Shown piece by piece: positions 43,100 through 54,664 of a DNA stretch of 64,000 nucleotides (position 1 is the first letter of the stretch; each line of letters begins with the position of its first letter). The translations under genes were made by a program, and so were the position numbers. Below the pieces are notes generated by a model that searched no databases, was not told the origin of the DNA, and saw only the letters and a list, made by a program, of their open reading frames with translations. Source of the stretch: Branchinecta lynchi (lineage: Eukaryota > Arthropoda > Branchiopoda > Anostraca > Branchinectidae); NCBI GenBank assembly GCA_023053575.1, contig JAKZAP010000018.1, positions 19,496,202 to 19,560,201 on the forward strand. The letters are read 5' to 3'.

Positions 43100-46000
43100 G
43101 AAAGATCATATAGCACTTGCAAGGGACTATTTTAGCTCATGGTAGCATACGGCCTGGCCATATAAATAGAACATTTCGGACATTTGCTCTCGCCAGCTGG
43201 CAAGTTCCTCCTGATCAGATCACGAGTCGAGATTTTGACATGTCACAAAAGAGGAGACATCCAGGAACCCCTCAAATTCCCCCACCAAAGCCGGATTCCG
43301 TCATGGCCCCATAATCATATATCTGGGACCCATTGCCTTGTACCGTTTGCGATATATGAGGGTCAACATTAAGGATTGCTCCCCCCCCCCCCCACATAGA
43401 TGGTCGGATTCGGAAAAGAGGGACTCCTTGATTATCGGTTGGGTCCTTTATGTGCATACAGAATTTTGTGGTCCTAGCTTATATAGAAGTGTAGAAACTA
43501 GCAAAGTGAGAGGAGGGGATAAACGAAGGAAGCGCCATACAATCCTTTAACCTGTATAGGCTACCTGCTGGTTTACTACAAATAAAGTTTGTGAAAGGGG
43601 GAATCCCCAGTAGTCAAGGAGATTTTAGGGAATTTCGAATGTACAGCAATCGAGAGAATTTTGAGGTGATTAAAGCATTTTCCGACTTTCCGTGTAATGG
43701 CGCAACTGTCCGCAAAGAATGGCAAGTTTCAACACCCTAGCTAGTGCCGTCTTTACCCTTAGGCCAGTTACGGCGGTGCTGGGGGCCATGGTATTTGGGG
43801 GGCCTCAAGCCCCCCCAAATTCTAAGCCTCAGACGCCAACTAAATAAGGCAACCTTTTTTTCCAACTAGTGAAGACTGCGAAATGCGCCGCAGGCTAAAT
43901 TTTGTGGAAACACAGATGATAAGAGTGCCTTTCTGCGATCCCAAGATTATCTATTCAACCCGGAGTTGTTTGGCAACGAAAGGGGCGATCCGGGATAAAG
44001 TGGATACAACGTACATCTGTTCGGAATTTACTGCAAACAAAAGTAGGCTAGTTTTCACGTCAAGAGACGTGCTTATTCCTGAAGTAGTACAATCCTAAGA
44101 AGTTAAAAAATGGACAGCAACCAGCTGAAGCTACCTTACGTGGTAAAGAACGAGAGCTAAATAAATGCCACTTAAATTTACCGAACTCAGTAACTGGGTT
44201 GAAGCAAATAATGAATTGGTAGCAGGTATACCGAAAAACTAACTAAAACAAGAGCTTAGAGCTCATATGGCACTTGTTACGAGTCTGCAGTACAAGAAAG
44301 TAGATGAGAACGTCACAAAATACACCCGCCATCCAGAAATGCGGTTCGGAAATAGAATATTTAGTTTCGCTCACTTCTGAGCAGTTCCGGCATCGGCTCG
44401 ATTATCTGTAGCAAATGCACATGACTGTTTAAACTCCCAAGTTTCAGCCCAATAAATCCACTCGTTTGATCCCTAGACGTGCTACACGACTTCCCGTACT
44501 CCCTCTATCTCTCCCTACGGTGGCCGAATCTGGTTCGGACTAAAAATGGACCATCTAAAGCATCTTCTTTTATACCATCTATGAAGTTTCACTCGAATCT
44601 GAGCAGTTTTGAAAAATTCAGGTACCCCCCCCCCCCCCCCCACCAACGTTGTCGGATCCGGTTCGGGCCCAAAATATGTAATCTAGGGTATATGCTCTCT
44701 CTACGTTCCATGTTTCATTTAGATTCATGCACATCGTTGGACCCCTATGTGAGCCTCAAAGTTTCCGACAATCTCCCTCCAACTCCCCCTACTGTGGCCG
44801 AACAGGACTTGAAAACATTCGAACGCATGTTTTACATGTCGAGGCCATCGATTCTTATCATCCATTAAGTTTCACTCGAATCAGACCACTCGTTCGCAAT
44901 TTACAGAAGTCAATTTCCATATTTCTCTTCCCTTTCTCCCCCAAAATGCTCGGATCTAGGAACGGAATTTTCCGGAATTTGTTGTGTCAGGTTCTTAAGT
45001 CAATTAAAGCAGCGTTTACAAGTACAGGAAAACTTGAACAGAATCCGATCTTGGCGACAAGATTACCTTTACAAGCAGAGGGAAAAAAATTAGAAACCAG
45101 AAAATCTGACATAAATAAATTCACTATCCAATAAAAAAAAATGTTTTGAGAGCATTTGTGACATCAGTACTGATGATTACTGCTCTCAAAAGCTAGCTAG
45201 CCTTTTTTTTTTACTTTTTACCGGCGCCGCCGTCAAGATTCCTTTCAAGTGGACCGGAATTCCTTTCATCATGAAAGGATTCCCGTCCCGCTAGACTTTT
45301 TTTCTACTCATCTTCACGGACGGAATCCTTTCGAGTCGACCAGAATTCCTTTCTACTCGACGGGATTTCTTGTCCGTGTAAACCTACATAAGTCGGGTCG
45401 CTAATATGCCTGCAAAGTTTCGTTGACTTAGTACGTCTGGAACTATTCTAACTCGCGACTACCGGAATTCCAGAAACCCCTCCAACTCCCCCACAGAGCC
45501 CCGAAACCATCTGGCTCCGTCGATTTCGTATCTAGGCCTAATGCTTGTTTTCTCCATTAAGTTCCGTCCCAATCCCTCTGCTTTTAGAGTTTCTCGAGTT
45601 TTCCGGTCACCCCCCCCATCCCCACAAAGGCATCGGACCCGACCCGGACTTGACATTGAACATCCGAGGCGATAGCTCTTTTCCACCACACAAGTTTCAT
45701 TCAAATCCGATCGCCCGTTCAAAAATTATGCACGCCACTAGATTCCGGACTCCCCATACATCCACTCCCCCCACGATGGCCGCATCGGGGAAACGGCTGT
45801 TCGCAAGTCAATCTGTTCGGATCTCTGACATACCTGCCAAGTTTCATCGCCCTAGCACATCAGGAAGTATGCCAAACTCGCAGGATCGCTAGAAATCGGG
45901 ATCCCCACCCCTACTCCCCCACAGTACCCGGATCCGGTCCGGTTATGTCAATGACGTATCTAGGACTTGTGCTTGTTCTTCCCAACAAGTTTCATCCCGA

Positions 46001-46790
46001 TCTCTCCATTCTAAGCGTTTCTCAAGATTTCCGGTTCCCTCCTCCAACTCCCCCCAGTGTCATCGGATCCGGCCCGGATTTGAAGTGGGACAAATATCAA
46101 CTTTCATCAAGATCCGATCACTCGTTCGTAAGTTAAAAATACCTCAAATGTTGGGTTCCCCCTCCCCACCCCCACATGGTCGGATCGGGGAAGTGACTAT
46201 TTCCTATTTAATCTGGTCGGGTCCCCGACATGCCTGCCAATTTTGATCGTCCCAGCACATCAGGAAGCACCGAACTCGCGGGATCACTACAAATTCGGAC
46301 TTCTCCCCCCCCCCCCCAACTCCCCAAAGTGATCGGATCCGTTCCGGTTATATCAGTCATGTATCTAGGACTTGTGCTTGTACTTTCCACCAAGTTTCAT
46401 CCGGATCTCTCCACTCTAAGGGTTTTCCAAGATTTCCGGTTTCCTCCTCCAACTCCCCCCAATGTCACTGGATCCGGTCTAGATTTAAAATGGAGCGTCT
46501 GAGACACGAGTTCCTTCCATATATCAAGTTTCATTAAGATCCGATCACCCGTTCGTAAGCTAAAATATCTCATTTTTCCTAATTTTTCCAGATTCCCACT
46601 CCCCTCCAGATGGTCGGATCAGGGAAGCGACTATTTCTAATCTAATCTGGTCCAGTCCCTGATATGCCTGCCAAGTTTCATCGTCCTAGCTTATCTGGAA
46701 GTGCCCGAACTAGCAAAACTGGGACCGACTGACGGACAGAAATTACAATCGCTATATGGCACTTGGCCAAAGGGCAAGTGCCATAAAAAT
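43100..46790 (+). repeat. Minisatellite-type repeat block G
   Basis: Large block of related units built from AAGTTTCATCGTCCTAGCACATC, CCCCCAACTCCCC, and GTCGGATCCGG motifs. In the best part (45600-46700) a composite unit recurs about every 400-430 bp (for example at 45840, 46235 and 46670). It ends with GACGGACAGAAATTACAATC and the hairpin GGCACTTGGCCAAAGGGCAA-GTGCC at 46769-46793. GATCATATAGCACTTGC at 43104 may be the other edge. Multiple open frames are chance products of the composition. Confidence 0.55.
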
Positions 46791-46799
46791 AAGGAACAG

Positions 46800-47340
46800 A
46801 TCGACAGCGGCATTACAACCGAATTTCGTAATGGAATAAAACTCTGGCTACAACCACCTAAAACAACCGAATTCCGAAAGTCTAGTAATAGAAACGGACT
46901 AAAGAAAAATCCGATGAATTACCGTATTCGGTAACGAATCATAACCAAATGAATCTCACCGAATATGGACTGATCGAATGTGACCGAATACGGTAGAGAA
47001 TGAGACCAAATAAACAGGTTAAATCACCGAATTTACGCAGGGACATACCGAATGCGGCGAAATCGATGAGAACTGAACAAAGTTGGCTAAATTATCGAAT
47101 TCGGTCATGAATCAGAACAAATGAATCGGATTAATGACTGAATTATGACATGGACTGACCGAATGCGATAGAACAGATACGGAACAGTCCGTTGAATTTA
47201 CCGAATTCGCTAACGAATGAGACCAAATAAATAGGTTAAATCACCGAATTTACGAAGGGACAGACCGAATGCGGTGAAATCCAGGCGGAGTGACCCGAAT
47301 GTTGGATGAATTAGCAAATTCGATAAAGAAAGGGGAAGCA
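46800..47340 (+). repeat. ACCGAAT-motif satellite I
   Basis: Irregular array of GACCGAATGCGGT, AATTACCGAATTCGG and ATGAGACCAAATAAACAGGT. The segment GAGACCAAATAAACAGGTTA...ACCGAATTTACG at about 47000 recurs at 47220, about 220 bp away. A similar motif field is at 18500-19070. Confidence 0.5.
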
Positions 47341-47469
47341 ATGCGCGGACAAAAGATTTTATGAAAAGGGCATCATGGCTTCGCCGCAATGCCCGTTTTG
47401 ACCGAATTGTTCACTTTCGGCGAAAATTTGACCGAATGCCCAAAACGTGGGGGGGGGGGGCGCCGCCCC

Positions 47470-47870
47470 TCCCTGTAGGTCGCAAACTAAGATCGGTTCA
47501 GACGCGAAGAGATCGCAATGTCAAGGTGGCCATTTCGCATTCCCTCGTAGCTTACTTCGCAAGGGCAGGTCTGCTCGAGGTCTGCCACGGGATACTCCGA
47601 CCAATCACGTTACAGAGATAGTTACTATTAGTTACTATTTCGAGAAGGTTAGAACGGTTCGCATAGTAAGTTTTTACGAGGTTGGAACGAAAACAGTGAC
47701 TAATAGTTACTGTTGTTAGAGGGGTGGAATACGATCTTAACGACGGGGAGATACTTCCTATAGGTCGCAAGACGAGATTGGTTCAGGCGCGAAGATACCC
47801 CAATGTCAAGGTGGCCATTTCGCATTCGCGCTTAGCTTACTTCGCAAGGACAGGTCTGCTCGAGTTCCAC
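47470..47870 (+). repeat. 110-bp direct repeat flanking truncated MITE A copy 8
   Basis: 47472-47582 (TGTAGGTCGCAAACTAAGAT ... GCAGGTCTGCTCGAGG) and 47757-47868 (TATAGGTCGCAAGACGAGAT ... ACAGGTCTGCTCGAG) are diverged direct copies. Between them lies a 5'-truncated MITE A (about 47585-47735). A poly-G tract precedes the first copy at 47450. Confidence 0.65.
47585..47735 (+). mobile_element. MITE family A, copy 8 (5'-truncated)
   Basis: Starts mid-element at CCACGGGATACTCCGACCAA and runs colinearly to GAGGGGTGGAATACGATC, a mutated right terminus. The left half is absent. Confidence 0.7.
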
Positions 47871-48003
47871 GAACCATGTGTGTACAGAAAGAGTGGTAGC
47901 ATGCGGAAGAGGTCCGTTGGTTAAAACTCCACGTTTAATCGGGAACAGCGCAGAACGTGACAGACTTTAAAAACATTTACGAGCTGTGAAAATAAAAACA
48001 GGA

Positions 48004-50697
48004 TTAAAATGAACTAGCCATCAGATCTTCAACTTCCTTCTTATACAAACTCCCAGTCCCAACGGCTGGTGCAGGTAGCTCCTTTCTTCCGACGTACTCG
48101 AGTTTCTTTCCAACCAGATTCTCAAATCTCGGAGATACGAAATTCCACGCTCCCATATTTCTCGGTTCTTCCTGGTTCCAAACGAAGGACTTGGCTTTAG
48201 TATATTTCTTAATCTCGGTCTGTAAGGCGGCAGTGGGAAAGGGGCAGAGTTCTTCTAACCGGATCAGAGCAGCGTCCGTTTTTCCAAGGGTCTCGCGCTG
48301 CTTTTGAAGCGCATAGTAATGCTTTCCAGACACAAATATGACTTTTGTAACATTATCGGGGTCAACGGAGGTGTCCCCTAGAACGGGCTGGAACGTCGTT
48401 CCAGGCGCCATTTCGTCAAGACTAGATGTCGCGGCGGGCAGTCGAAGTAACACTTTCGGCGCAGCTACTACTAAGGGTTTGCGGAAGTTTCGGATCATTT
48501 GTCTCCGGAGCAAATGGAAGTACTGAGCAGGGGTAGTCGGATTGACCACTTGATAGTTGACGTCATCACCATCTACCTGAGTTTCGCTCGAGTCGGTAAG
48601 CTGGAGGAAACGTTCAATGCGACAGGAAGAGTGTTCAGGACCTGCTCCGTCGTACCCATGAGGTAACAGCATGGTTAGACAACTCTGTAGCAGCCACTTC
48701 GCCTCCCCGGATGTGACGAAGGTATCGATCATGATCTGCGCCCCGTTGAAGAAGTCGCCGAACTGAGCCTCCCAAATGCAAAGAATATTGGGGTTTTCCG
48801 TGCTTGCACCGTACTCAAACCCAAGAACTGCTTCTTCTGACAAGATGCTGTTCGCAACTTCGTAGCGCCCCTTTTGCTCTGGATACATGTCATTCAGAGG
48901 AATGTACATCTGTCCAGAGGTCTGATCGACTAGCATGCCGTGGCGCTGGGAAAAGGTGCCTCTCCCCACATCCTGTCCACTTATTCTGACGTTAAATCCT
49001 TGGTGCAGTAGGGATCCCAACGCGAGAGCTTCGCATGTCGCCCAGTCGAGTTTTCCGTCTTCTTCAAGTTTGGCAACGCGATTTTTTATATGTGTTTTTA
49101 GAAGGTGCTGGTGAACGTCGAAGTCATCGGGAAACTGTACGCTTTTCGCTCCGACGAATTTTAGCGTCTGCACATCTACTCCTGTGTCCCAGTAGGTAGT
49201 AGCGTTGCTCGGTTGAACAAGGCCGGTCCACTGCTTTTGGAAGCATGGGACAAGCGGTTCGAATTGCTCATAAGACCTAAAGGCCTCACCGAGCACTTTG
49301 TTATACTCTTCGGTGACTTCAACGACCTGTTGGCGAGTTACTAGACCTTCAGCTATTAACTGGTTTGCATACCGGTCAGGTACGGTTTCCCTGTTATTGA
49401 TGATTTTATACATGAGCGGATTTGTGAAAGTTGGATCATCTAGTTCATTGTGCCCCCAGCGACGGTAGCAGACTAGGTCAACGAAAACGTCTTTGCCGAA
49501 CTCTTGACGGTATTCCATTGCAACCCGCGTCGCCTTGACAACGGCTTCCGGGTCGTCACCATTTACATGAATCACCGGGACATCAATCATTTTCGCAACA
49601 TCTGTGCAATACCGCGACGAACGCGCACGTGCACCAGGAGTAGTGTATCCAACTTGATTGTTTACAACCAAATGCAAGCTCCCTCCAATGGAAAAATGCG
49701 GTGCTTGCGAAATTGCCAAGGTTTCCTGGATGACGCCTTGTCCTGCCAGTGCGGCATCGCCATGGACTTGCAAGCAAAGCACCGAATTTGGGCCACCATC
49801 AGAATACGCCCCGACCTGTCGCGATTGTTGCCTAGCTCGAGCCTTCCCAGCCGCAACAGGGTTAGCGGCTTCCAAGTGGGATGGGTTCGGTACCATTGTA
49901 AAGTGCACCATATTACCATCCGCGTCTATATCAGTAGAACTAGTGATATGAGATAGAACATCGCCGATCGTTTTGAAGTTCGTAGGAAATTCAGATAGTC
50001 CTTTCATCTTACGGAATAGTAAAGCAGGGGGAACACTGAGCATTCCTGTTAGTATATTCAGTCTCCCTCTGTGTGCCATGGCACAGACAATATCAGTAAG
50101 ACCTCTTTGGCCTGCCTGGGAAAAGACTTCGGAGAAGAAAGGCATGATACCCTCGGCTCCTTCTCCCCCATAACGCTTAACCGTTGCAAATTTGCTTGCC
50201 AGAAAGTTATCAAATGCCTGGCTTTTCAGCATTTCTTTTAACACCAGAATCTTTCGTTCTGCTGTCAGTTCCGTTGAAAAAACCTTTTCCACTGAGGAGT
50301 GCAAGAACTCCTTTTCAGTATCATTTTCCAAGTAGCTGAACTCGAATCCAGTTGTGTTGCAGTACATCCTGGCTAGCTTCTCTGCTAGATCTGCTGCTCC
50401 AACATCCTCCCCCTGGACAGTTACCTTCTCACTCCCAGATATTTTAAAGCTCTCAGGGTTCAAGCTTTCTGGGACATTAATGGAGGCTGGGTAGGTCTGG
50501 AGGGGGTCTATGCGTGCGTAGAGATGCCCCTTTTCTTGGAAAGCTGCCAACAGTCTATGAGCTTTAGGATCAAGCTGACATGGTGTCTGTGGGCTGGTCC
50601 GAAGAGGAGGCGCCCCGTGAACTCCATTGTCGGAATGGTAAGGTTTCCCCAAGTTCTTCGCTCTTTTCCAGTGACTAAACAGGGAGCATCTCATCAT
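48004..50697 (-). CDS. DHTKD1: DHTKD1, 2-oxoadipate dehydrogenase E1, single coding exon
   Basis: Thiamine-diphosphate E1 of the mitochondrial 2-oxoadipate dehydrogenase complex, which decarboxylates 2-oxoadipate in lysine, hydroxylysine and tryptophan breakdown with DLST and DLD. The 897-residue frame matches the family length (about 919 in human). Residues 1-32 are basic and hydroxylated without acids until N24, consistent with a mitochondrial presequence. Motifs: KRYGGEGAE (174-182), HRGRLN (209-214), HGDAALAGQG (312-321), NNQVGYTT (346-353), WGHNELDDP (414-422), then SGQDVGRGTFSQRH, WEAQFGDFFNGAQ and PHGYDGAGPEHSS. GDD at 380-382 and the SCRIERFLQ tail separate it from OGDH. Start: the first of tandem ATGs; CTTTTACATTACAG 20-40 bp upstream could be a 5'-UTR acceptor. 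No introns interrupt it, unlike vertebrate orthologues. All motifs are intact. Confidence 0.95.
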   Translation of the reverse strand: MMRCSLFSHWKRAKNLGKPYHSDNGVHGAPPLRTSPQTPCQLDPKAHRLLAAFQEKGHLYARIDPLQTYPASINVPESLNPESFKISGSEKVTVQGEDVGAADLAEKLARMYCNTTGFEFSYLENDTEKEFLHSSVEKVFSTELTAERKILVLKEMLKSQAFDNFLASKFATVKRYGGEGAEGIMPFFSEVFSQAGQRGLTDIVCAMAHRGRLNILTGMLSVPPALLFRKMKGLSEFPTNFKTIGDVLSHITSSTDIDADGNMVHFTMVPNPSHLEAANPVAAGKARARQQSRQVGAYSDGGPNSVLCLQVHGDAALAGQGVIQETLAISQAPHFSIGGSLHLVVNNQVGYTTPGARARSSRYCTDVAKMIDVPVIHVNGDDPEAVVKATRVAMEYRQEFGKDVFVDLVCYRRWGHNELDDPTFTNPLMYKIINNRETVPDRYANQLIAEGLVTRQQVVEVTEEYNKVLGEAFRSYEQFEPLVPCFQKQWTGLVQPSNATTYWDTGVDVQTLKFVGAKSVQFPDDFDVHQHLLKTHIKNRVAKLEEDGKLDWATCEALALGSLLHQGFNVRISGQDVGRGTFSQRHGMLVDQTSGQMYIPLNDMYPEQKGRYEVANSILSEEAVLGFEYGASTENPNILCIWEAQFGDFFNGAQIMIDTFVTSGEAKWLLQSCLTMLLPHGYDGAGPEHSSCRIERFLQLTDSSETQVDGDDVNYQVVNPTTPAQYFHLLRRQMIRNFRKPLVVAAPKVLLRLPAATSSLDEMAPGTTFQPVLGDTSVDPDNVTKVIFVSGKHYYALQKQRETLGKTDAALIRLEELCPFPTAALQTEIKKYTKAKSFVWNQEEPRNMGAWNFVSPRFENLVGKKLEYVGRKELPAPAVGTGSLYKKEVEDLMASSF

Positions 50698-50842
50698 ATT
50701 TACTGCTGACAGCGAGACGAAAACAACTGTAATGTAAAAGAAACTGTTTGAAACATGGTCACAGCGACACGTAGCTTCCGTTCAGCGTCCAAGCTACAAA
50801 AGCCGCGTTATTTGTCACGGTAGTTCTCATAGGTGGTCTCCG

Positions 50843-51040
50843 GTATTTCTTATAAGCCATTTTTGCATCCACTGGTGACTACTCACCAGTCTTTTAACCC
50901 GATTTTTAACTAACCAATGTCCGGTTTTACCTCACCAGTGCGGACTAACAAGAACCTGCTCGGGAGCCCGGCTTCAGCGAGGAGTTAGCAAGTTTTCATC
51001 AACTCACCGGTGAACAAAAAAACGCGTTATAAGAGAAGAA
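50843..51040. mobile_element. Short TIR MITE upstream of DHTKD1
   Basis: CCGGTATTTCTTATAAGCCA at the left is inverted by GCGTTATAAGAGAAGAACCGG at the right. The repeat extends inward to CACTGGTGA / TCACCGGTGA, about 40 bp with several mismatches. It lies 150-350 bp upstream of the DHTKD1 start codon. No other copy seen in the window. Confidence 0.55.
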
Positions 51041-51550
51041 CCGGACACTTTTGACACACCACCAGAGACAGCCCCAGTGTAACAAACGCAGCTAAAGGCA
51101 GATGGTACATACTAAAACTGATTGAGATGCAGAGCTTGTCCCACCCTCTTCTTCTTCATTACAGTGTGGCATCGGATCGGAGTTGTCCACTTTGCCTTTT
51201 CACGTCTGGGCTATGTTGCCATGCCTACTTATATAGTGTCAAATAGGTCGATTGTCCTCAAGAAGGATATGATTGCCCTACTTTCCGTAGTTCCTACGCG
51301 TGACGTCACGGATTTTGTCTTAATCAAGGCTAGAACGTATTTTTAAATTTTCGGTAAAATATCACTCCACTAGGTAAACTAGCCAATCATGTTACAGAGA
51401 TCCGTAGTGTTACCACGCTCCCGAGCATGGTAAGCAAATAGTTTCAAAGGTACTATTTCGAGAAGGTTGGAACGGTCAGCGTATTATTTTCGTGACATCA
51501 GAACGAAAATAGTAACTAATAGTTATTGGATGGAAGGGTGGAACACACTC
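51041..51550 (+). mobile_element. MITE family A, copy 9 (from about 51265)
   Basis: CCTACTTTCCGTAGTTCCTACGCGTGACGTCACGG starts near 51276 after a lost left terminus. CCAATCATGTTACAGAGATC, GAGCATGGTAAGC and the right end GGGTGGAACACACTC (to 51550) follow. Between 51041 and 51264 no feature is recognised. Confidence 0.65.
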
Positions 51551-52809
51551 GGAGGAAGATCCCTAGCTTTCTCCTGCTGCCACTGGCCAGACAGTGTGAT
51601 TTTGATTTAAAACACTGTGCATTCTAAGAAAACATCCTATTTATATCATCTCTTAAAAACTTATTTTATATTCTTCAAAGTCAGCTCCACACATAACACT
51701 ATAAGATAACCAAGTTTATAAGCACCACTAATATGTTTGTGATACCTGACCAACCAGCAAACCTATGACTATATGGTAGGTATAACCATTCTGACAGGGT
51801 GTACAACTTAAGAACCCCTGATTCGAAAATGGTAATTCTTACTCAATTGGTACTCTGTGCTAGTCAAGAACATTCACAAAATCGATAAAGAGGCTTTCAA
51901 ATCACTGACTGGTATTCCAGACCTTGATTTGTAAGAGTTTGGGTACTGTTGCAGAGGCGTTACTAACAAAATATTTAGGGGGGGGGGGAGGGGGGGGGGG
52001 CGGCAAGGTATTTACAGAATGCCCGGTAATTTTTACTGACTATTTTTGAGAAAAATCATAGCACTTTGCGCCAACTTGGGTGTTTTTTACAGACTGGCTG
52101 ACAACATTGTGGAGGGGCGTCCTCCCCTATCAGCGGCGAAACTACACTTTCAGAAGTTTCATAACAGACAACACAAGGCTGTGCAGTTTCATCATACAAC
52201 TTGGGATTTATTCTGTTGTGATTTTGGAAAGGATATGCATAACATGCAATGCAGAAGGGCCAAAAAATGCCGAAAACACATCTGGTGAATTTACCGATAT
52301 CACAAAGACAAACAAAAAAGTCAGCAGATGCATTTTCGGCGCATTCTTGTGTTATATGTGACGAAACTTCTGACAGTGTAGGGACAGCTGCCCCCCACCC
52401 CGAAAACCCACCATCAAACGCTTTTATCATTCTGTATCTGATACCAACGAAAGCTCTGTCGGTAAAACAGGAAACTTGTTGTTGGGAAATGCGCGGATTC
52501 CGTTTTCGGTACCGACAAGAGCTCTGACAAACACTTTCCTCATTCTGCTTCTAATGCCAACAAAAGCTCTGCCGGTAAATGATGAAACTTGGTGTATCCT
52601 AGGGAAATCGACAGCGTCTGTCAGTGCATAGACTATGTTTTCACTACCAACAAGAGCTAAATCAGAAAACTTATTTTTTAAAAATCAACAGCATTTGTCC
52701 GTGCAGAGACGGTGTGCGGATTCCGTTTTCAATACCGGCAAGAGCTCTGGTAAAACACTTTCCTGATGCAGTGAAAGTGGTCAGGAAGCTTCTTGTCTGA
52801 AAATCGGAT
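51551..52809. other. Repeat E copy 2 and related sequence, no gene
   Basis: 51975-52140 matches repeat E: a G tract, ATTTACAGAATGCCCGGTAA, ACAGACTGGCTGACAACATT and GGAGGGGCGTCC. From 52370 to 52770 blocks with ACCAACAAAAGCTCTGCCGG, and TCCGTTTTC[AG] recur about every 90-110 bp, a short degenerate tandem array. Confidence 0.45.
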
Positions 52810-53015
52810 TTTTGTCAGTTTTCTGATGGTGTAAAATGGATACGTCAGCTGAATTTTATTGGAGCTATATTTCAGCCCTTCTTGGCAAGGGTCCTCTTCA
52901 GTGTTTCCCACAAGTTCGTTTTTCCCACTTGAGCAGTTTTGGGCTTGAAGAGAACCCTTGCCAAGAAGGGTTGAAATATAGCTCCAATAAAATTTTGCAC
53001 CATCAAATATGATTT
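52810..53015 (+). repeat. Foldback repeat with hammerhead-like core (copy c)
   Basis: GGAGCTATATTTCAGCCCTTC / GAAGGGTTGAAATATAGCTCC arms face each other across about 60 bp (52860-52985). Outer arms GGTGTAAAATGG / TTTTGCACCATC extend them. The right arm carries TTGAAGA (52945-52951), AACCCTT-GCCAAG-AAGGGTT and GAAA (52973-52976). GTCAGCTTGGGCT after it is shared with 61890. Confidence 0.65.
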
Positions 53016-53889
53016 GCAGTCAGCTTGGGCTGAAGGAATATCTATATCTGAATTACGGAACTACAGACCGCACATACACTGCGCCCATCAGTGTACCCCA
53101 AACAGTTTGTGGATCGATGGTGTCTCAAAAAGAGTGTTTCTGCTGTATTTTGTACGGCCCACAACCACCCACAACTGTGTTTCCGCAACCAACAAGACTT
53201 TTGTGTCTCGCTCTGTGGCTCAAAATTGATAAACAATTGGCTAGGTGATTTTCGATTTTGTGGCTCCATTCTGGCGGGAAATTCAAACAAAGCAGCAAAA
53301 TAGTGTCTAAAGAATAAAGTTAACTACTTTTTCAAGCATATAGACTTAAAACTAAGGATCCCTTTTGCACATAATGGTAAGGAAATAAGCCTGGAGTTCT
53401 ATTTATTGAGATTTTACATGAATTTTATTTTTATTTTCACATATTTGAAATTTCCGCCAAAAAAATAGACAAAACGGTGTTCCTGCGAGTTTCAACTCAT
53501 GGCTCGACTATGTGGCACACAATCGTGTTTCTGCGACAAACACTCAGAAGTGTGTGGCCGATAACTGTGTCGCGGAATAAGGTTTTTGTAGCTCTCACGT
53601 AAAAAGTCTTAGCTCTCTGTTGCTCTCACCTTAACAAAATGAAGAATCAACTAATACCAGACTAATACCGCATTTTTAAGAATTTAAAATTTATGACGTA
53701 AAAAATTACGGATTTGGTTTTCTTGTCAACCATTGAAGTACCACTATGCTTTATTCCAACTATTTCAAATAGAAAATGAGGTGTGGTCCTCTTTGGGCAG
53801 ACAAAATCCATGATAAGGAGAATACACCACAATGGTATGTCGCTAGTGTAAATCTTTGATCACAGTAGTCTTTTGGTTCTTGCTAAAAG
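53016..53889. other. No gene recognised
   Basis: 53100-53580 has scattered GTGTTTCTGC and TGTGTCTC motifs with no clear unit. No exon or terminal repeats recognised. Confidence 0.35.
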
Positions 53890-54620
53890 GTATCTCAGGC
53901 TGTTTTTTTTTGTGTTTCTGAACACATGGGGATTCCTGGAAACGAACTTGTCGATACAGCAGCCAAAAAGGCGCTGTCGAACCCGGTGGAAAGTGGAAGA
54001 CCACTCCCTATCAGAGATGTAATGAGAAGTAGAACAAACAGAATTCGAGGACCCCATCAAGAACCACACCTGTCACCTTTCCGATCCCGACATCTGACAG
54101 CATTCTACCACCGTATACGAGCAAACACCAACAACCTGAACCACCAAGCGCACCACTACAAAATCCCCAATGCAGATGGAACTGTACAAACATCGCCACT
54201 CTGTCGCCTCTGCTCGAGAAAGGATGAGACTATTGACCACCTGCTCTTCGAATGTACCAGCTTACCCACAAGAAACGAGAGACAACAGATTGAAAGAATA
54301 TTCGCATCACTCCGACTTCAGAAAACCACCTACTCCCTCACCAAACAACCACCACCACCAAAAGGCGCGGAAAAGCCGATGCATGGAACTTGACCACCTA
54401 GTATGACCAAAATTAAAACCCAATGAAGACTCCTACAGTTACTCTACCAATCACCACAACAGAAGAAGAAAACCCTGAGAAGACCATTGCAGTCCTGAGC
54501 AGTCAGACTGCAAGGCCGCAAAAGGAAGAGGCCTAAATGGAGCGTCACACCGTCCAAAGAGGCCTAACATAAAGAAGAAGAAGATCTTCTTTTTCTCAAG
54601 TTTTTCATTTTTGTCCAAGT
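53890..54620 (+). mobile_element. 5'-truncated I-group LINE 3' end with AAG tail
   Basis: Carries the end of an RNase H domain and a C-terminal zinc motif (see the fragment 53926-54393), a short 3' UTR (GGCCGCAAAAGGAAGAGGCC) and an (AAG)n tail at about 54573-54586. It is related to, but not the same family copy as, the LINE at 25865. Confidence 0.8.
53911..54393 (+). pseudogene. LINE RNase H end plus C-terminal zinc motif
   Basis: The frame reads VSEHMGIPGNELVDTAAKKA, the last conserved RNase H block (HxGxxGNExxDxxA). RIRANTNNLNHQAHHYK and CRLCSRKDETIDHLLFEC (C-x2-C-x7-H-x4-C) follow, with a polar tail to TGA at 54391-54393. The reverse transcriptase is missing through 5' truncation near 53900. 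Not functional. Confidence 0.8.
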
Positions 54621-54664
54621 CCAAGCAAGAATGGACTGACTCAAACTGTCAAAGAACAGTTCAG

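Noticed and set aside
44479..45134. Overlapping plus-strand frames of 129 and 135 codons
   Set aside because: Proline-rich products of the G repeat block; overlapping frames and no homology.
49504..49956. Frames of up to 150 codons on the plus strand within DHTKD1
   Set aside because: All are antisense shadows of the conserved E1 coding sequence.
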